Positions 1 to 10,000 of a stretch of 64,000 nt of DNA are shown here, piece after piece. The position numbers were made by a program, and so were the translations under genes. The notes under the pieces were generated by a model. That model had not been told where the DNA came from, ran no database searches, and saw nothing but the letters and a program-made list of their open reading frames with translations. The first letter of the stretch is position 1; each line of letters opens with the position of its first letter. Source of the stretch: Mesostigma viride (Eukaryota; Streptophyta; Mesostigmatophyceae; Mesostigmatales; Mesostigmataceae); contig RPFO01000164.1 in the NCBI GenBank assembly GCA_009746045.1, positions 2,681,606-2,745,605 on the forward strand. The letters run 5' to 3'.

Positions 1-394
1 ATTTTCAACACTAGAGTAACAAGAAAGTAATAAATATTCTGGGGCGAATTTAAATTGATCTTGTTGATCTGGAGGTATAAAAAATAGGTATTTCACTTTT
101 AATTACTTGATTTTTTTGTAATGTATAAAAGGACAGGAAAACATATTCATTTACTTACTATGCGTAGCTAAAGATCCAATTAAACCGTATTAGGCCCTTC
201 TGCGTTTGTATAGGACCATAATGACTAGGTATGTATATCATGTAACGTGCGTGTTTGCAAGTTGGCCGTTGACACTCCTACGACGAGCCAATTTCGGAAA
301 GAACCTGCCTCATATATGAATGCATCGACTGTGTGCATAAATTGTGATCATTGAATTGAACAAAAAAATTCTCTTATTGCCCCAATCATGGCTA
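1..394. other. AT-rich non-coding sequence
   Basis: No reading frame with coding character, splice signal or RNA gene is visible. The composition is AT-rich, and the stretch leads directly into a tandem repeat. Confidence 0.5.
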
Positions 395-746
395 TTCTCT
401 TCATGCCCTATCATGGCTATTTGTTTGTGTATGTTTGCCCATGTTATTACATTAAGCTTTGGCATGATGTTGTGGATTGCTCTATCTATGATGGTTGTTC
501 GTTTGTGTATGCTTTGCCCATGTTGTTACAGTAATGCATGATGTTGTGGATTGCTAGCTCAATCTATGATGGTTGTTCGTTTGTGTATGCTTTGCCCATG
601 TTGTTACAGTAATGGCATAATTTGTGGATTGCTAGCTCAATCTATGATGGTTGTTCGTTTGTGTATGCTTGCCCATGTTGTTACAGTAATGGCATGATTT
701 TCGGATTGCTCAACCTATGAGGGTTTTCGTTTGTGTATGTTTTGCG
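395..746. repeat. Tandem repeat, about 73-78 bp unit, 4-5 copies
   Basis: The core TATGATGGTTGTTCG followed by a TTTGCCCATG block recurs at about 487, 565, 643 and, degenerate, 716, with an older diverged copy from about 395. The last copy runs into a possible splice acceptor (TTTTGCGCGCAG, ending at 751). The array may therefore lie at the 3' end of an intron. Confidence 0.8.
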
Positions 747-751
747 CGCAG

Positions 752-852
752 ATCACAATGGATTGCACCATCTGCCGCAACAAGCGAAGCCCCTTACTGG
801 TTCCAAGATCTTATCCTACTCGATGCCAAGCAGGCTGGCGAAGGGTATCCCA
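752..852 (+). CDS. Possible small upstream exon with a CxxC motif
   Basis: After the acceptor-like TTTTGCGCGCAG an ATG at 758 opens a short frame beginning MDCTICRNKR, which contains C-x2-C. Donor-like GT sites follow at about 845 and 853. Using the one at 845, the exon would end in phase 0 and join the next candidate exon (1387-1683) in frame. This is inference from splice signals only. No homology is recognised, and the interval could equally be non-coding. Confidence 0.2.
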
Positions 853-1386
853 GTACGTACTTTGAAACTTGATGCCGCAAAACAACTACAACTTCGTTTT
901 AACCCTTTAGCCGTTTTGAGTGATATTTACAGCGGACATTACAATTTTGTTGCTACGGGATGAGAATTGAGCTTTGTAATGTAGCAGGTGTCACCAACCA
1001 AACTGTCCGCTATTTGTAGTGGGCATTTATTGTTAGAGCTGCAGCTGGGTCCCTGCTCCTCCACATGCAACCTTGGTGTTCATGAGCCCTTTACTAGCTT
1101 CCTTTCTGTCAGGGGTGCTATATTGGCACCCATAGGACATTGCAATATGACCAATGACATGACCCCCAAGGTGGTGAAATATGTGTGCTTGTGTCCTATA
1201 ATGGACCATAACTAACTATTAGGTTGGTTTGTGGACATTATCATGGAAAGTGACCATTGCCCGGTTTTATAGCGGCAGTTGGACACGGTTTAAGGTTGAC
1301 CTATTAGCTTTGTCAGGTGTGTGTGCTGCACCGCACCGCTTGCTAACATATTCGGGGATTTCTTCTTTGTCGTCTGCGTGTCACAG

Positions 1387-1683
1387 CGTGCTTGTACGCA
1401 CAACCACCCGCGTTCCCCTCCGCCGGCGCCCCCGCCGCCGGGCTCTCCGCCGCCACCGGTGTTGCCCCCTCCCGCCGCCGGCCTTCCGCGCCGTCGGAAG
1501 CTGCAGCGGCAGCACAGCAAATGCCCCCTCCCCCCGCACCATCGTCGGGGCAAGAGGCGCGCGGCGCTCATGCAGCAAGGCGGCGAAGGAGCGGAGGAAA
1601 TCGGCGGCTTCTGGGTCATCGGTTCCGATGCCGCGACGGCAGCAACTGGAAAAGCAACCCACCAGACACTGCCAGCTGCCCGG
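1387..1683 (+). CDS. Putative proline-rich exon upstream of the CCTTGT array
   Basis: The exon is bounded by an acceptor (GTGTCACAG, ending at 1386) and a donor (CGG|GTAGGTG, GT at 1684). In the frame starting at 1387 it ends in phase 0 with the residues LPAAR. It could join the exon at 7015, which also begins in phase 0. The first half is rich in Pro and Ala; the second half (GGEGAEEIGGFW, then GSDAATAATG) looks like ordinary protein. If the junction is real, the intervening intron is 5.3 kb and consists almost wholly of tandem repeats. All three forward frames are open here, so the frame choice rests on splice phase alone. Confidence 0.35.
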
Positions 1684-1722
1684 GTAGGTGTTACGCACAA
1701 AGATGTGATTTTCTTGCGCCAT

Positions 1723-4700
1723 CCTTGTCCTTGTCCTTGTCCTTGTCCTTGTCCTTGTCCTTGTCCTCGTCCTTGTCCTCGTCCTTGTCCTTGTCCTTGT
1801 CCTGTCCTTGTCCTTGTCCTTGTGCCAGCACGTTGTCCTTGTCCTTGTGCCAGCACGTTGTCCTTGTCCTTTTCCTTTTCCTTGTGCCAGCACGTTGTCC
1901 TTGTCCTTTTCCTTTTCCTTGTCCTTGTCCTTGTCCTTGTCCTTGTCCTTGTCCTTGTCCTTGTCCTTGTCCTTGTCCTTGTCCTTGTCCTTGTCCTTGT
2001 CCTTGTCCTTGTCCTTGTCCTTGTCCTTGTCCTTGTCCTTGTCCTTGTCCTTGTCCTTGTCCTTGTCCTTGTCCTTGTCCTTGTCCTTGTCCTTGTCCTT
2101 GTCCTTGTCCTTGTCCTTGTCCTTGTCCTTGTCCTTGTCCTTGTCCTTGTCCTTGTCCTTGTCCTTGTGCCAGCACCTTGTGCCAGCACCTTGTCCTTGT
2201 CCTTGTCCTTGTCCTTGTCCTTGTGCTTGTCCTCGTCCTTGTCCTCGTCCTTGTCCTTGTCCTTGTCCTTGTCCTTGTCCTTGTCCTTGTCCTTGTCCTT
2301 GTCCTTGTCCTTGTCCTTGTCCTTGTCCTTGTCCTTGTCCTTGTCCTTGTCCTTGTCCTTGTCCTTGTCCTTGTCCTTGTCCTTGTCCTTGTCCTTGTCC
2401 TTGTCCTTGTCCTTGTCCTTGTCCTTGTCCTTGTCCTTGTCCTTGTCCTTGTCCTTGTCCTTGTCCTTGTCCTTGTCCTTGTCCTTGTCCTTGTCCTTGT
2501 CCTTGTCCTTGTCCTCGTCCTTGTCCTTGTCCTTGTCCTTGTCCTTGTCCTTGTGACAGCACCTTGTCCTTGTGCCAGCACCTTGTCCTTGTGCCAGCAC
2601 CTTGTCCTTGTCCTTGTCCCTTGTGCTTGTCCTTGTCCTTGTCCTTGTCCTTGTCCTTGTCCTTGTCCTTGTCCTTGTCCTTGTGCTTGTCCTTGTCCTC
2701 GTCCTTGTCCTTGTCCTTGTCCTTGTCCTTGTCCTTGTCCTTGTCTTGTCCTTGTCCTTGTCCTTGTCTTTGTGCCAGCACCTTGTCCTTGTCCTTGTCC
2801 TTGTGCCAGCACCTTGTCCTTGTCCTTGTCCTTGTCCTTGTCCTTGTCCTTGTCCTTGTCCTTGTCCTTGTCCTTGTCCTTGTCCTTGTCCTTGTCCTTG
2901 TCCTTGTCCTTGTCCTTGTCCTTGTCCTTGTCCTTGTCCTTGTCCTTGTCCTTGTCCTTGTCCTTGTCCTTGTCCTTGTCCTTGTCCTTTCCTTGTCCTT
3001 GTCCTTGTCCTTGTCCTTGTCCTTGTCCTTGTCCTTGTCCTTGTCCTTGTCCTTGTCCTTGTCCTTGTCCTTGTCCTTGTCCTTTGTCCTTGTCCTTGTC
3101 CTTGTCCTTGTCCTTGTCCTTGTCCTTGTCCTTGTCCTTGTCCTTGTCCTTGTCCTTGTCCTTGTCCTTGTCCTTGTCCTTGTCCTTGTCCTTGTCCTTG
3201 TCCTTGTCCTTGTCCTTGTCCTTGTCCTTGTCCTTGTCCTTGTCCTTGTCCTTGTCCTTGTCCTTGTCCTTGTCCTTGTCCTTGTCCTTGTCCTTGTCCT
3301 TGTCCTTGTCCTTGTCCTTGTCCTTGTCCTTGTCCTTGTCCTTGTCCTGTCCTTGTCCTTGTCCTTGTCCTTGTCCTTGTCCTTGTCCTTGTCCTTGTCC
3401 TTGTCCTTGTCCTTGTCCTTGTCCTTGTCCTTGTCCTTGTGCCAGCACCTTGTGCCAGCACCTTGTCCTTGTCCTTGTCCTTGTCCTTGTCCTTGTGCTT
3501 GTCCTTGTCCTTGTGCCAGCACGTTGTCCTTGTCCTTGTCCTTGTCCTTGTCCTTGTCCTTGTCCTTGTCCTTGTCCTTGTCCTTGTCCTTGTCCTTGTC
3601 CTTGTCCTTGTCCTTGTCCTTGTCCTTGTCCTTGTCCTTGTCCTTGTCCTTGTCCTTGTCCTTGTCCTTGTCCTTGTGCCAGCACCTTGTGCCAGCACCT
3701 TGTCCTTGTCCTTGTCCTTGTCCTTGTCCTTGTGCTTGTCCTCGTCCTTGTCCTCGTCCTTGTCCTTGTCCTTGTCCTTGTCCTTGTCCTTGTCCTTGTC
3801 CTTGTCCTTGTCCTTGTCCTTGTCCTTGTCCTTGTCCTTGTCCTTGTCCTTGTCCTTGTCCTTGTCCTTGTCCTTGTCCTTGTCCTTGTCCTTGTCCTTG
3901 TCCTTGTCCTTGTCCTTGTCCTTGTCCTTGTCCTTGTCCTTGTCCTTGTCCTTGTCCTTGTCCTTGTCCTTGTCCTTGTCCTTGTCCTTGTCCTTGTCCT
4001 TGTCCTTGTCCTTGTCCTTGTCCTTGTCCTTGTCCTTGTCCTTGTCCTTGTCCTTGTCCTTGTCCTTGTCCTTGTCCTTGTCCTTGTCCTTGTCCTTGTC
4101 CTTGTCCTTGTCCTTGTCCTTGTCCTTTTCCTTTCCTTGTCCTTGTCCTTGTCCTTGTCCTTGTCCTTGTCCTTGTCCTTGTCCTTGTCCTTGTCCTTGT
4201 CCTTGTCCTTGTCCTTGTCCTTGTCCTTGTCCTTGTCCTTGTCCTTGTCCTTGTCCTTGTCCTTGTCCTTGTCCTTGTCCTTGTCCTTGTCCTTGTCCTT
4301 GTCCTTGTCCTTGTCCTTGTCCTTGTCCTTGTCCTTGTCCTTGTCCTTGTCCTTGTCCTTGTCCTTGTCCTTGTCCTTGTCCTTGTCCTTGTCCTTGTCC
4401 TTGTCCTTGTCCTTGTCCTTGTCCTTGTCCTTGTCCTGTCCTTGTCCTTGTCCTTGTCCTTGTCCTTGTCCTTGTCCTTGTCCTTGTCCTTGTCCTTGTC
4501 CTTGTCCTTGTCCTTGTCCTTGTCCTTGTCCTTGTCCTTGTCCTTGTCCTTGTCCTTGTCCTTGTCCTTGTCCTTCCTTGTCCTTGTCCTTGTCCTTGTC
4601 CTTGTCCTTGTCCTTGTCCTTGTCCTTGTCCTTGTCCTTGTCCTTGTCCTTGTCCTTGTCCTTGTCCTTGTCCTTGTCCTTGTCCTTGTCCTTGTCCTTG

Positions 4701-6200
4701 TCCTTGTCCTTGTCCTTGTCCTTGTCCTTGTCCTTGTCCTTGTCCTTGTCCTTGTCCTTGTCCTTGTCCTTGTCCTTGTCCTTGTCCTTGTCCTTGTCCT
4801 TGTCCTTGTCCTTGTCCTTGTCCGCACCTTGTCCTTGTCCTTGCCCTTGTCCTTGTCCTTGTCCTTGTCCTTGTGCTTGTCCTTGTCCTTGTCCTTGTCC
4901 TTGTCCTTGTCCTTGTCCTTGTCCTTGTCCTTGTCCTTGTCCTCGTCCTTGTCCTTGTCCTTGTCCTTGTCCTTGTCCTTGTCCTTGTCTTGTCCTTGTC
5001 CTTGTCCTTGTCCTTGTCCTTGTCCAGCCCTTGTCCTTGTCCTTGTCCTTGTCCAGCCCTTGTCCTTGTCCTTGTCCTTGTCCTTGTCCTTGTCCTTGTC
5101 CTTGTCCTTGTCCTTGTCCTTGTCCTTGTCCTTGTCCTTGTCCTTGTCCTTGTCCTTGTCCTTGTCCTTGTCCTTGTCCTTGTCCTTGTCCTTGTCCTTG
5201 TCCTTGTCCTTGTCCTTGTCCTTGTCCTTGTCCTTGTCCTTGTCCTTGTCCTTGTCCTTGTCCTTGTCCTTGTCCTTGTCCTTGTCCTTGTCCTTGTCCT
5301 TGTCCTTGTCCTTGTCCTTGTCCTTGTCCTTGTCCTTGTCCTTGTCCTTGTCCTTGTCCTTGTCCTTGTCCTTGTCCTTGTCCTTGTCCTTGTCCTTGTC
5401 CTTGTCCTTGTCCTTGTCCTTGTCCTTGTCCTTGTCCTTGTCCTTGTCCTTGTCCTTGTCCTTGTCCTTGTCCTTGTCCTTGTCCTTGTCCTTGTCCTTG
5501 TCCTTGTCCTTGTCCTTGTCCTTGTCCTTGTCCTTGTCCTTGTCCTTGTCCTTGTCCTTGTCCTTGTCCTTGTCCTTGTCCTTGTCCTTGTCCTTGTCCT
5601 TGTCCTTGTCCTTGTCCTTGTCCTTGTCCTTGTCCTTGTCCTTGTCCTTGTCCTTGTCCTTGTCCTTGTCCTTGTCCTTGTCCTTGTCCTTGTCCTTGTC
5701 CTTGTCCTTGTCCTTGTCCTTGTCCTTGTCCTTGTCCTTGTCCTTGTCCTTGTCCTTGTCCTTGTCCTTGTCCTTGTCCTTGTCCTTGTCCTTGTCCTTG
5801 TCCTTGTCCTTGTCCTTGTCCTTGTCCTTGTCCTTGTCCTTGTCCTTGTCCTTGTCCTTGTCCTTGTCCTTGTCCTTGTCCTTGTCCTTGTCCTTGTCCT
5901 TGTCCTTGTCCTTGTCCTTGTCCTTGTCCTTGTCCTTGTCCTTGTCCTTGTCCTTGTCCTTGTCCTTGTCCTTGTCCTTGTCCTTGTCCTTGTCCTTGTC
6001 CTTGTCCTTGTCCTTGTCCTTGTCCTTGTCCTTGTCCTTGTCCTTGTCCTTGTCCTTGTCCTTGTCCTTGTCCTTGTCCTTGTCCTTGTCCTTGTCCTTG
6101 TCCTTGTCCTTGTCCTTGTCCTCGTCCTTGTCCTTGTCCTTGTCCTTGTCCTTGTCCTTGTCCTTGTCCTTGTCCTTGTCCTTGTCCTTGTCCTTGTCCT
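1723..6200. repeat. CCTTGT hexanucleotide array, about 4.5 kb
   Basis: This is a nearly uninterrupted run of the hexamer CCTTGT (GGACAA on the other strand), with scattered variants (CCTCGT, CTTTTCC, CTTGTGCCAGCA). The GTGCCAGCA variants come in doublets. A composite block (two CCAGCA units, then CTTGTGCTTG, then two CCTCGT units) appears near 2165 and again near 3673, so long segments of the array have themselves been duplicated. The repeat contains no stop codon in any of six frames, which creates huge artificial open frames ([12 protein letters not shown] forward; [12 protein letters not shown] reverse). The array probably lies in an intron of the gene continuing at 7015. Confidence 0.97.
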
Positions 6201-6968
6201 TTTCTTGCTTGATTTTCTTGCGCCAACGGCCGTTGCAATTTGGAAATTAGGGTGTTATTTTTTTTTTGCCCAACGGCCGTCGGAACCTTGAAATTAGGGT
6301 GTGATTTTCATGCGCCAACGGCCGTTGGAACCCGTAAATTAGGGTGTGATTTTCATGCGCCAACGGCCGTCGGAACCTTAAAATTAGGGTGTGATTTTCA
6401 TGCGCCAACGGCCGTTGGAACCTGGAAATTAGGGTGTTATTTTTCTGTCGCCAACGGCCGTTGGAACCTGGAAATGAAGGTGTCATTTTTCTCGCGCCAA
6501 CGGCCGTTGGAAACTGGAAATTAGGGTGTGATTTTCATGCGCCAACGGCCGTTGGAACCTGGAAAATAGGGTGTGATTTTTCTCGCGCCAACGGCCGTTG
6601 GAACCTGGAAAATAGGGTGTCATTTTTCTCGCGCCAACGGCCGTTGGAACCTGTAAATTAGGGTGTGATTTTCATGCGCCAACGGCCGTTGGAACCTGTA
6701 AATTAGGGTGTGATTTTCATGCGCCAACGGCCGTCGGAACCTTAAAATTAGGGTGTGATTTTCATGCGCCAACGGCCGTTGGAACCTGGAAATTAGGGTG
6801 TTATTTTTCTGTCGCCAACGGCCGTTGGAACCTGGAAATTAGGGTGTGATTTTCATGCGCCAACGGCCGTTGGAACCTGTAAATTAGGGTGTGATTTTCA
6901 TGCGCCCACGGCCGTTGGAACCTGGAAATTAGGGTGTTATTTTTCTGTCGCCAACGGCCGTTGGAACA
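6201..6968. repeat. 46-bp minisatellite array 1, about 17 units
   Basis: Units of about 46 bp contain the perfect 14-bp palindrome CCAACGGCCGTTGG, then GGAACCTGGAAATTAGGG and a GTGTGATTTT(C/T) stretch. Units differ by a few substitutions (CGTCGG for CGTTGG, TGCGCC for TCGCGCC). The array abuts the hexamer array on its left and ends about 45 bp before a splice acceptor (ATGTGATCAG, ending at 7014). It is therefore placed at the end of an intron. Confidence 0.95.
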
Positions 6969-7014
6969 TAGTACTGACCTTCCGGCTATCTGTATGTTTT
7001 TTGCATGTGATCAG

Positions 7015-10000
7015 GGGCGTCCGTCAAGGCAGAGAACGGACGAAGAGCGGAGGAAGTGGGCTTACAAGATTGAACATAACTGTTCGGAAAGGCATCTCAC
7101 AACATTTTTTGAGGACTGGCGCCAACGAGCACCGGGCACCGACTTATGGTCGGTTATTGTGAAGACCTTTGAGAGGAAGGGGCTGCTGACGACACGTGCT
7201 GGAAATGCGAAGCCCAGCATTTTGGACTCCTGGGAGCCAGCGCCGTCCTCTCAAGTGCACGACAAGAATCTAACTGACACCATACAGGCGGCGTTTCATC
7301 TGCGGCAGAAGATACGCCTAGTTCCAGACGATGTCGACATCGTGGGGGGTCCGCGATTGCGACTCAAGTACGGGCCCCCACGGAGAACTTGTGCCAACTC
7401 CCGGAACTCATGCGGCATCGGACGGTGACGGTGCGGAATTGTAGGGGGCTCGCGCCGTGGTTCGTGGGGGCCGGCACAAGTCTGACAAAAGCAAAATGTG
7501 CCGTGCCGATCTTCCGGTTTGCGTGGCAGGTGCTGGCAGACCGTGATCCAGGTCTCTACAATTTATGGGTGCAGAGGAGTGAAATGGTTCCTTACCACAT
7601 TAAAATACTGACGGGGGACGACAGTGACCGTGCCGTGCAGAGGTTCGGATACTATCGTTCGCCAACGGCCGAGGAAGCCATGTCCATTCTCCGGACGGAC
7701 TCCCTGAAGGACATGGCGGCCGCTTGCTCAGACGAGTTGATCACCATGGAGTTGGATCCGTCCGAGTGGTCAAATGAATCTGAGCGTCAGGCAGTAGTTG
7801 ACCTGACGAAATCCGCGCTGGGGAGCTTGAACATCTCGGACCATGCCGGCCTTAAGGGTAAATTTCCAGACCAGACGCCTTGCGTGTTTGTGCAGTTTGC
7901 CGTGCTGGACGGCAACCACTACACGCAGATGTTGAAGTCCGTGATTTTCGAGGGCTCTGACGAGCAAGTGAGTACCGCGATAGCTGGCGAGATTGCGGGT
8001 ACACAAAAGGGCAAGTTCGTGGAGACAACCGACGAGGCGTTTGATTTGTGGAGGGGGTTGGTGAGGGACGCGGACAAGTTCAAGTACACCAATCTGGACG
8101 TGCTCAAGGGCTGGGAGGTGGAGGGGGAAGCACTGATCCCGCCCATGAAGGACATGCGGACGCAAAAGGTAAATATAACGGATCGGGTGTGGGAACGTTT
8201 TAGGCACTATATGTTATTTTTGTTCGCCAACGGCCGTTGGAAACTGGAAATTAGGGTGTGATTTTTCTTTCGCAAACGGCCGTTGGAACCTGGAAATTAG
8301 TGTGTGATTTTTCTTGCGCCAACGGCCGTTGGAACCTGGAAATTAGGGTGTGATTTTTCTTGCGCCAACGGCCGTTGGAACCTGGAAATTTGGTTGATAT
8401 TTTTCTTGCGCCAACGGCCGTTGGAACCTGGAAATTCGGTCGACATTTTTCTTGCGCCAACGGCCGTTGGAGCCTGGAAATTAGGGTGTGATTTTTCTTG
8501 CGCCAACGGCCGTTGGAACCTGGAAGTAGGGTGTGATTTTTCTTGCGCCAACGGCCATTGGAACCTGGAAATTAGTGTGTGATTTTTCTTGCGCCAACGG
8601 CCGTTGGAACCTGGAAATTAGGGTGTGATTTTTCTTGCGCCAACGGCCGTTGGAACCTGGAAATTAGGGTGTGATTTTTCTTGCGCCAACGGCCGTTGGA
8701 ACCTGGAAATTAGGGTGTGATTTTTGTTCGGGAACGGCCGATCTTCCAAAGTGTAAGGACAAAATGTCAGGTCGTGTGTTGTATGACCGTTTTTTGTCTC
8801 AAACACTGTGATTCACATTTCATGCATGCAGGGGAGAGAGGCGCATCGGAGGGTTGCCCTGATCGGAGGGGGGCTGAATGCAGAAGACGAGGCCGTTTCC
8901 AAAAAGTCGAGGGGGACGGCGCTGCTGGAAGTGCACAACTATTTCAAGACGCACATGGAGGAATCCTGGGATAAGCCGGAGGTGCCCCTTCAGGACCAGA
9001 AAGAAATATGGAATTTGATTCATGGGGTTTCAAGCAGCACTGAGAAGGCAAGGAAGGACGGGGAGGGGGAGGAGGGTGGTGAGGAGCGGGTTGGAGGGCG
9101 ATTGAACGAGGGTGGTTTGTCCGAATCGGAGAAAACCCAAGTCTACGACTTCATCTCGGCTGTGAAGGATGAAACGGTCGCTCCGAACGACGACAGTAGA
9201 TGTGGAATGCCGATTGAGGACAAGCTGGCCAAGGAGCTTGCAGAGTTTCTGGACATCGTGGCAGCGGACAAGCTGGACGGGGAGGGAAGGGTGATGAGGA
9301 AGGGGGGGGGATCAAACAGGAAGGGTGGAGGAGTCTAGCCCGCTTTCGATTCTGGCCGTCTATCATGGCAACCGTGAAGGCCAAACACGTTCCTCCTCAG
9401 TGCTTGTATGACCTGACATACATGGCCAAGATCTTCTGCGAGGTGATGGTCCAGCTTTTCATGATCTACAACCGCGATTTGGGGAAATACCCCGAACCAC
9501 GCGACCTCGGCTGGTTGCCGATGCAGCCTTCGGAAGCCGACAGCGCCCTTCAGAGGGTGGCCGATACGGTCGCTGTAGCTGCCAAGAGACTAAGGGCGGT
9601 TATCAGGCCAACGGGGAGGGACGATTCCACCTTCCCACTTGCACTGCTGGAGAGGACGGATTTTCGGACGACCCACAAGGAGGAAACGAAATGGTGGGTC
9701 CTGATTGCGCCCGAACCCCCAACCGAACAGGCTGTGGTGCCCCAACCCGTACAGCCTGTGGCGGGGGCTGTGGTGGTGACGGGGGCTGTGCCGGAGGAAG
9801 GCCAAGCCGAACATGCCGAGGCAGAGGACGTCCAGTCGGGTCGCCAAAAAAAGGTGGGGGAGAAGCGGGAACCCCCGCGGAAGTTTGGGTCGGAGGAGCT
9901 GGCATCCGAAATCGAGCAGCAGGGCCCGTGGATTTCTAAGAGAGTTTACACGTCTGACGGGGACGAGACCTGTGAGTTCATGATGAAGACTTTCGCGTGG

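Noticed and set aside
1392-6291. Open frames of 800-1600 residues on both strands ([24 protein letters not shown])
   Set aside because: The CCTTGT hexamer has no stop codon in any frame, so these are artefacts of the repeat. Frames shift freely with single-base variants.
6201-8735. CRISPR-like array
   Set aside because: The 46-bp units are continuous, with no variable spacers, and lie in introns of a eukaryotic gene.
6201-8735. Telomeric repeat, because TTAGGG occurs once per unit
   Set aside because: TTAGGG appears singly inside a 46-bp unit and never in tandem.
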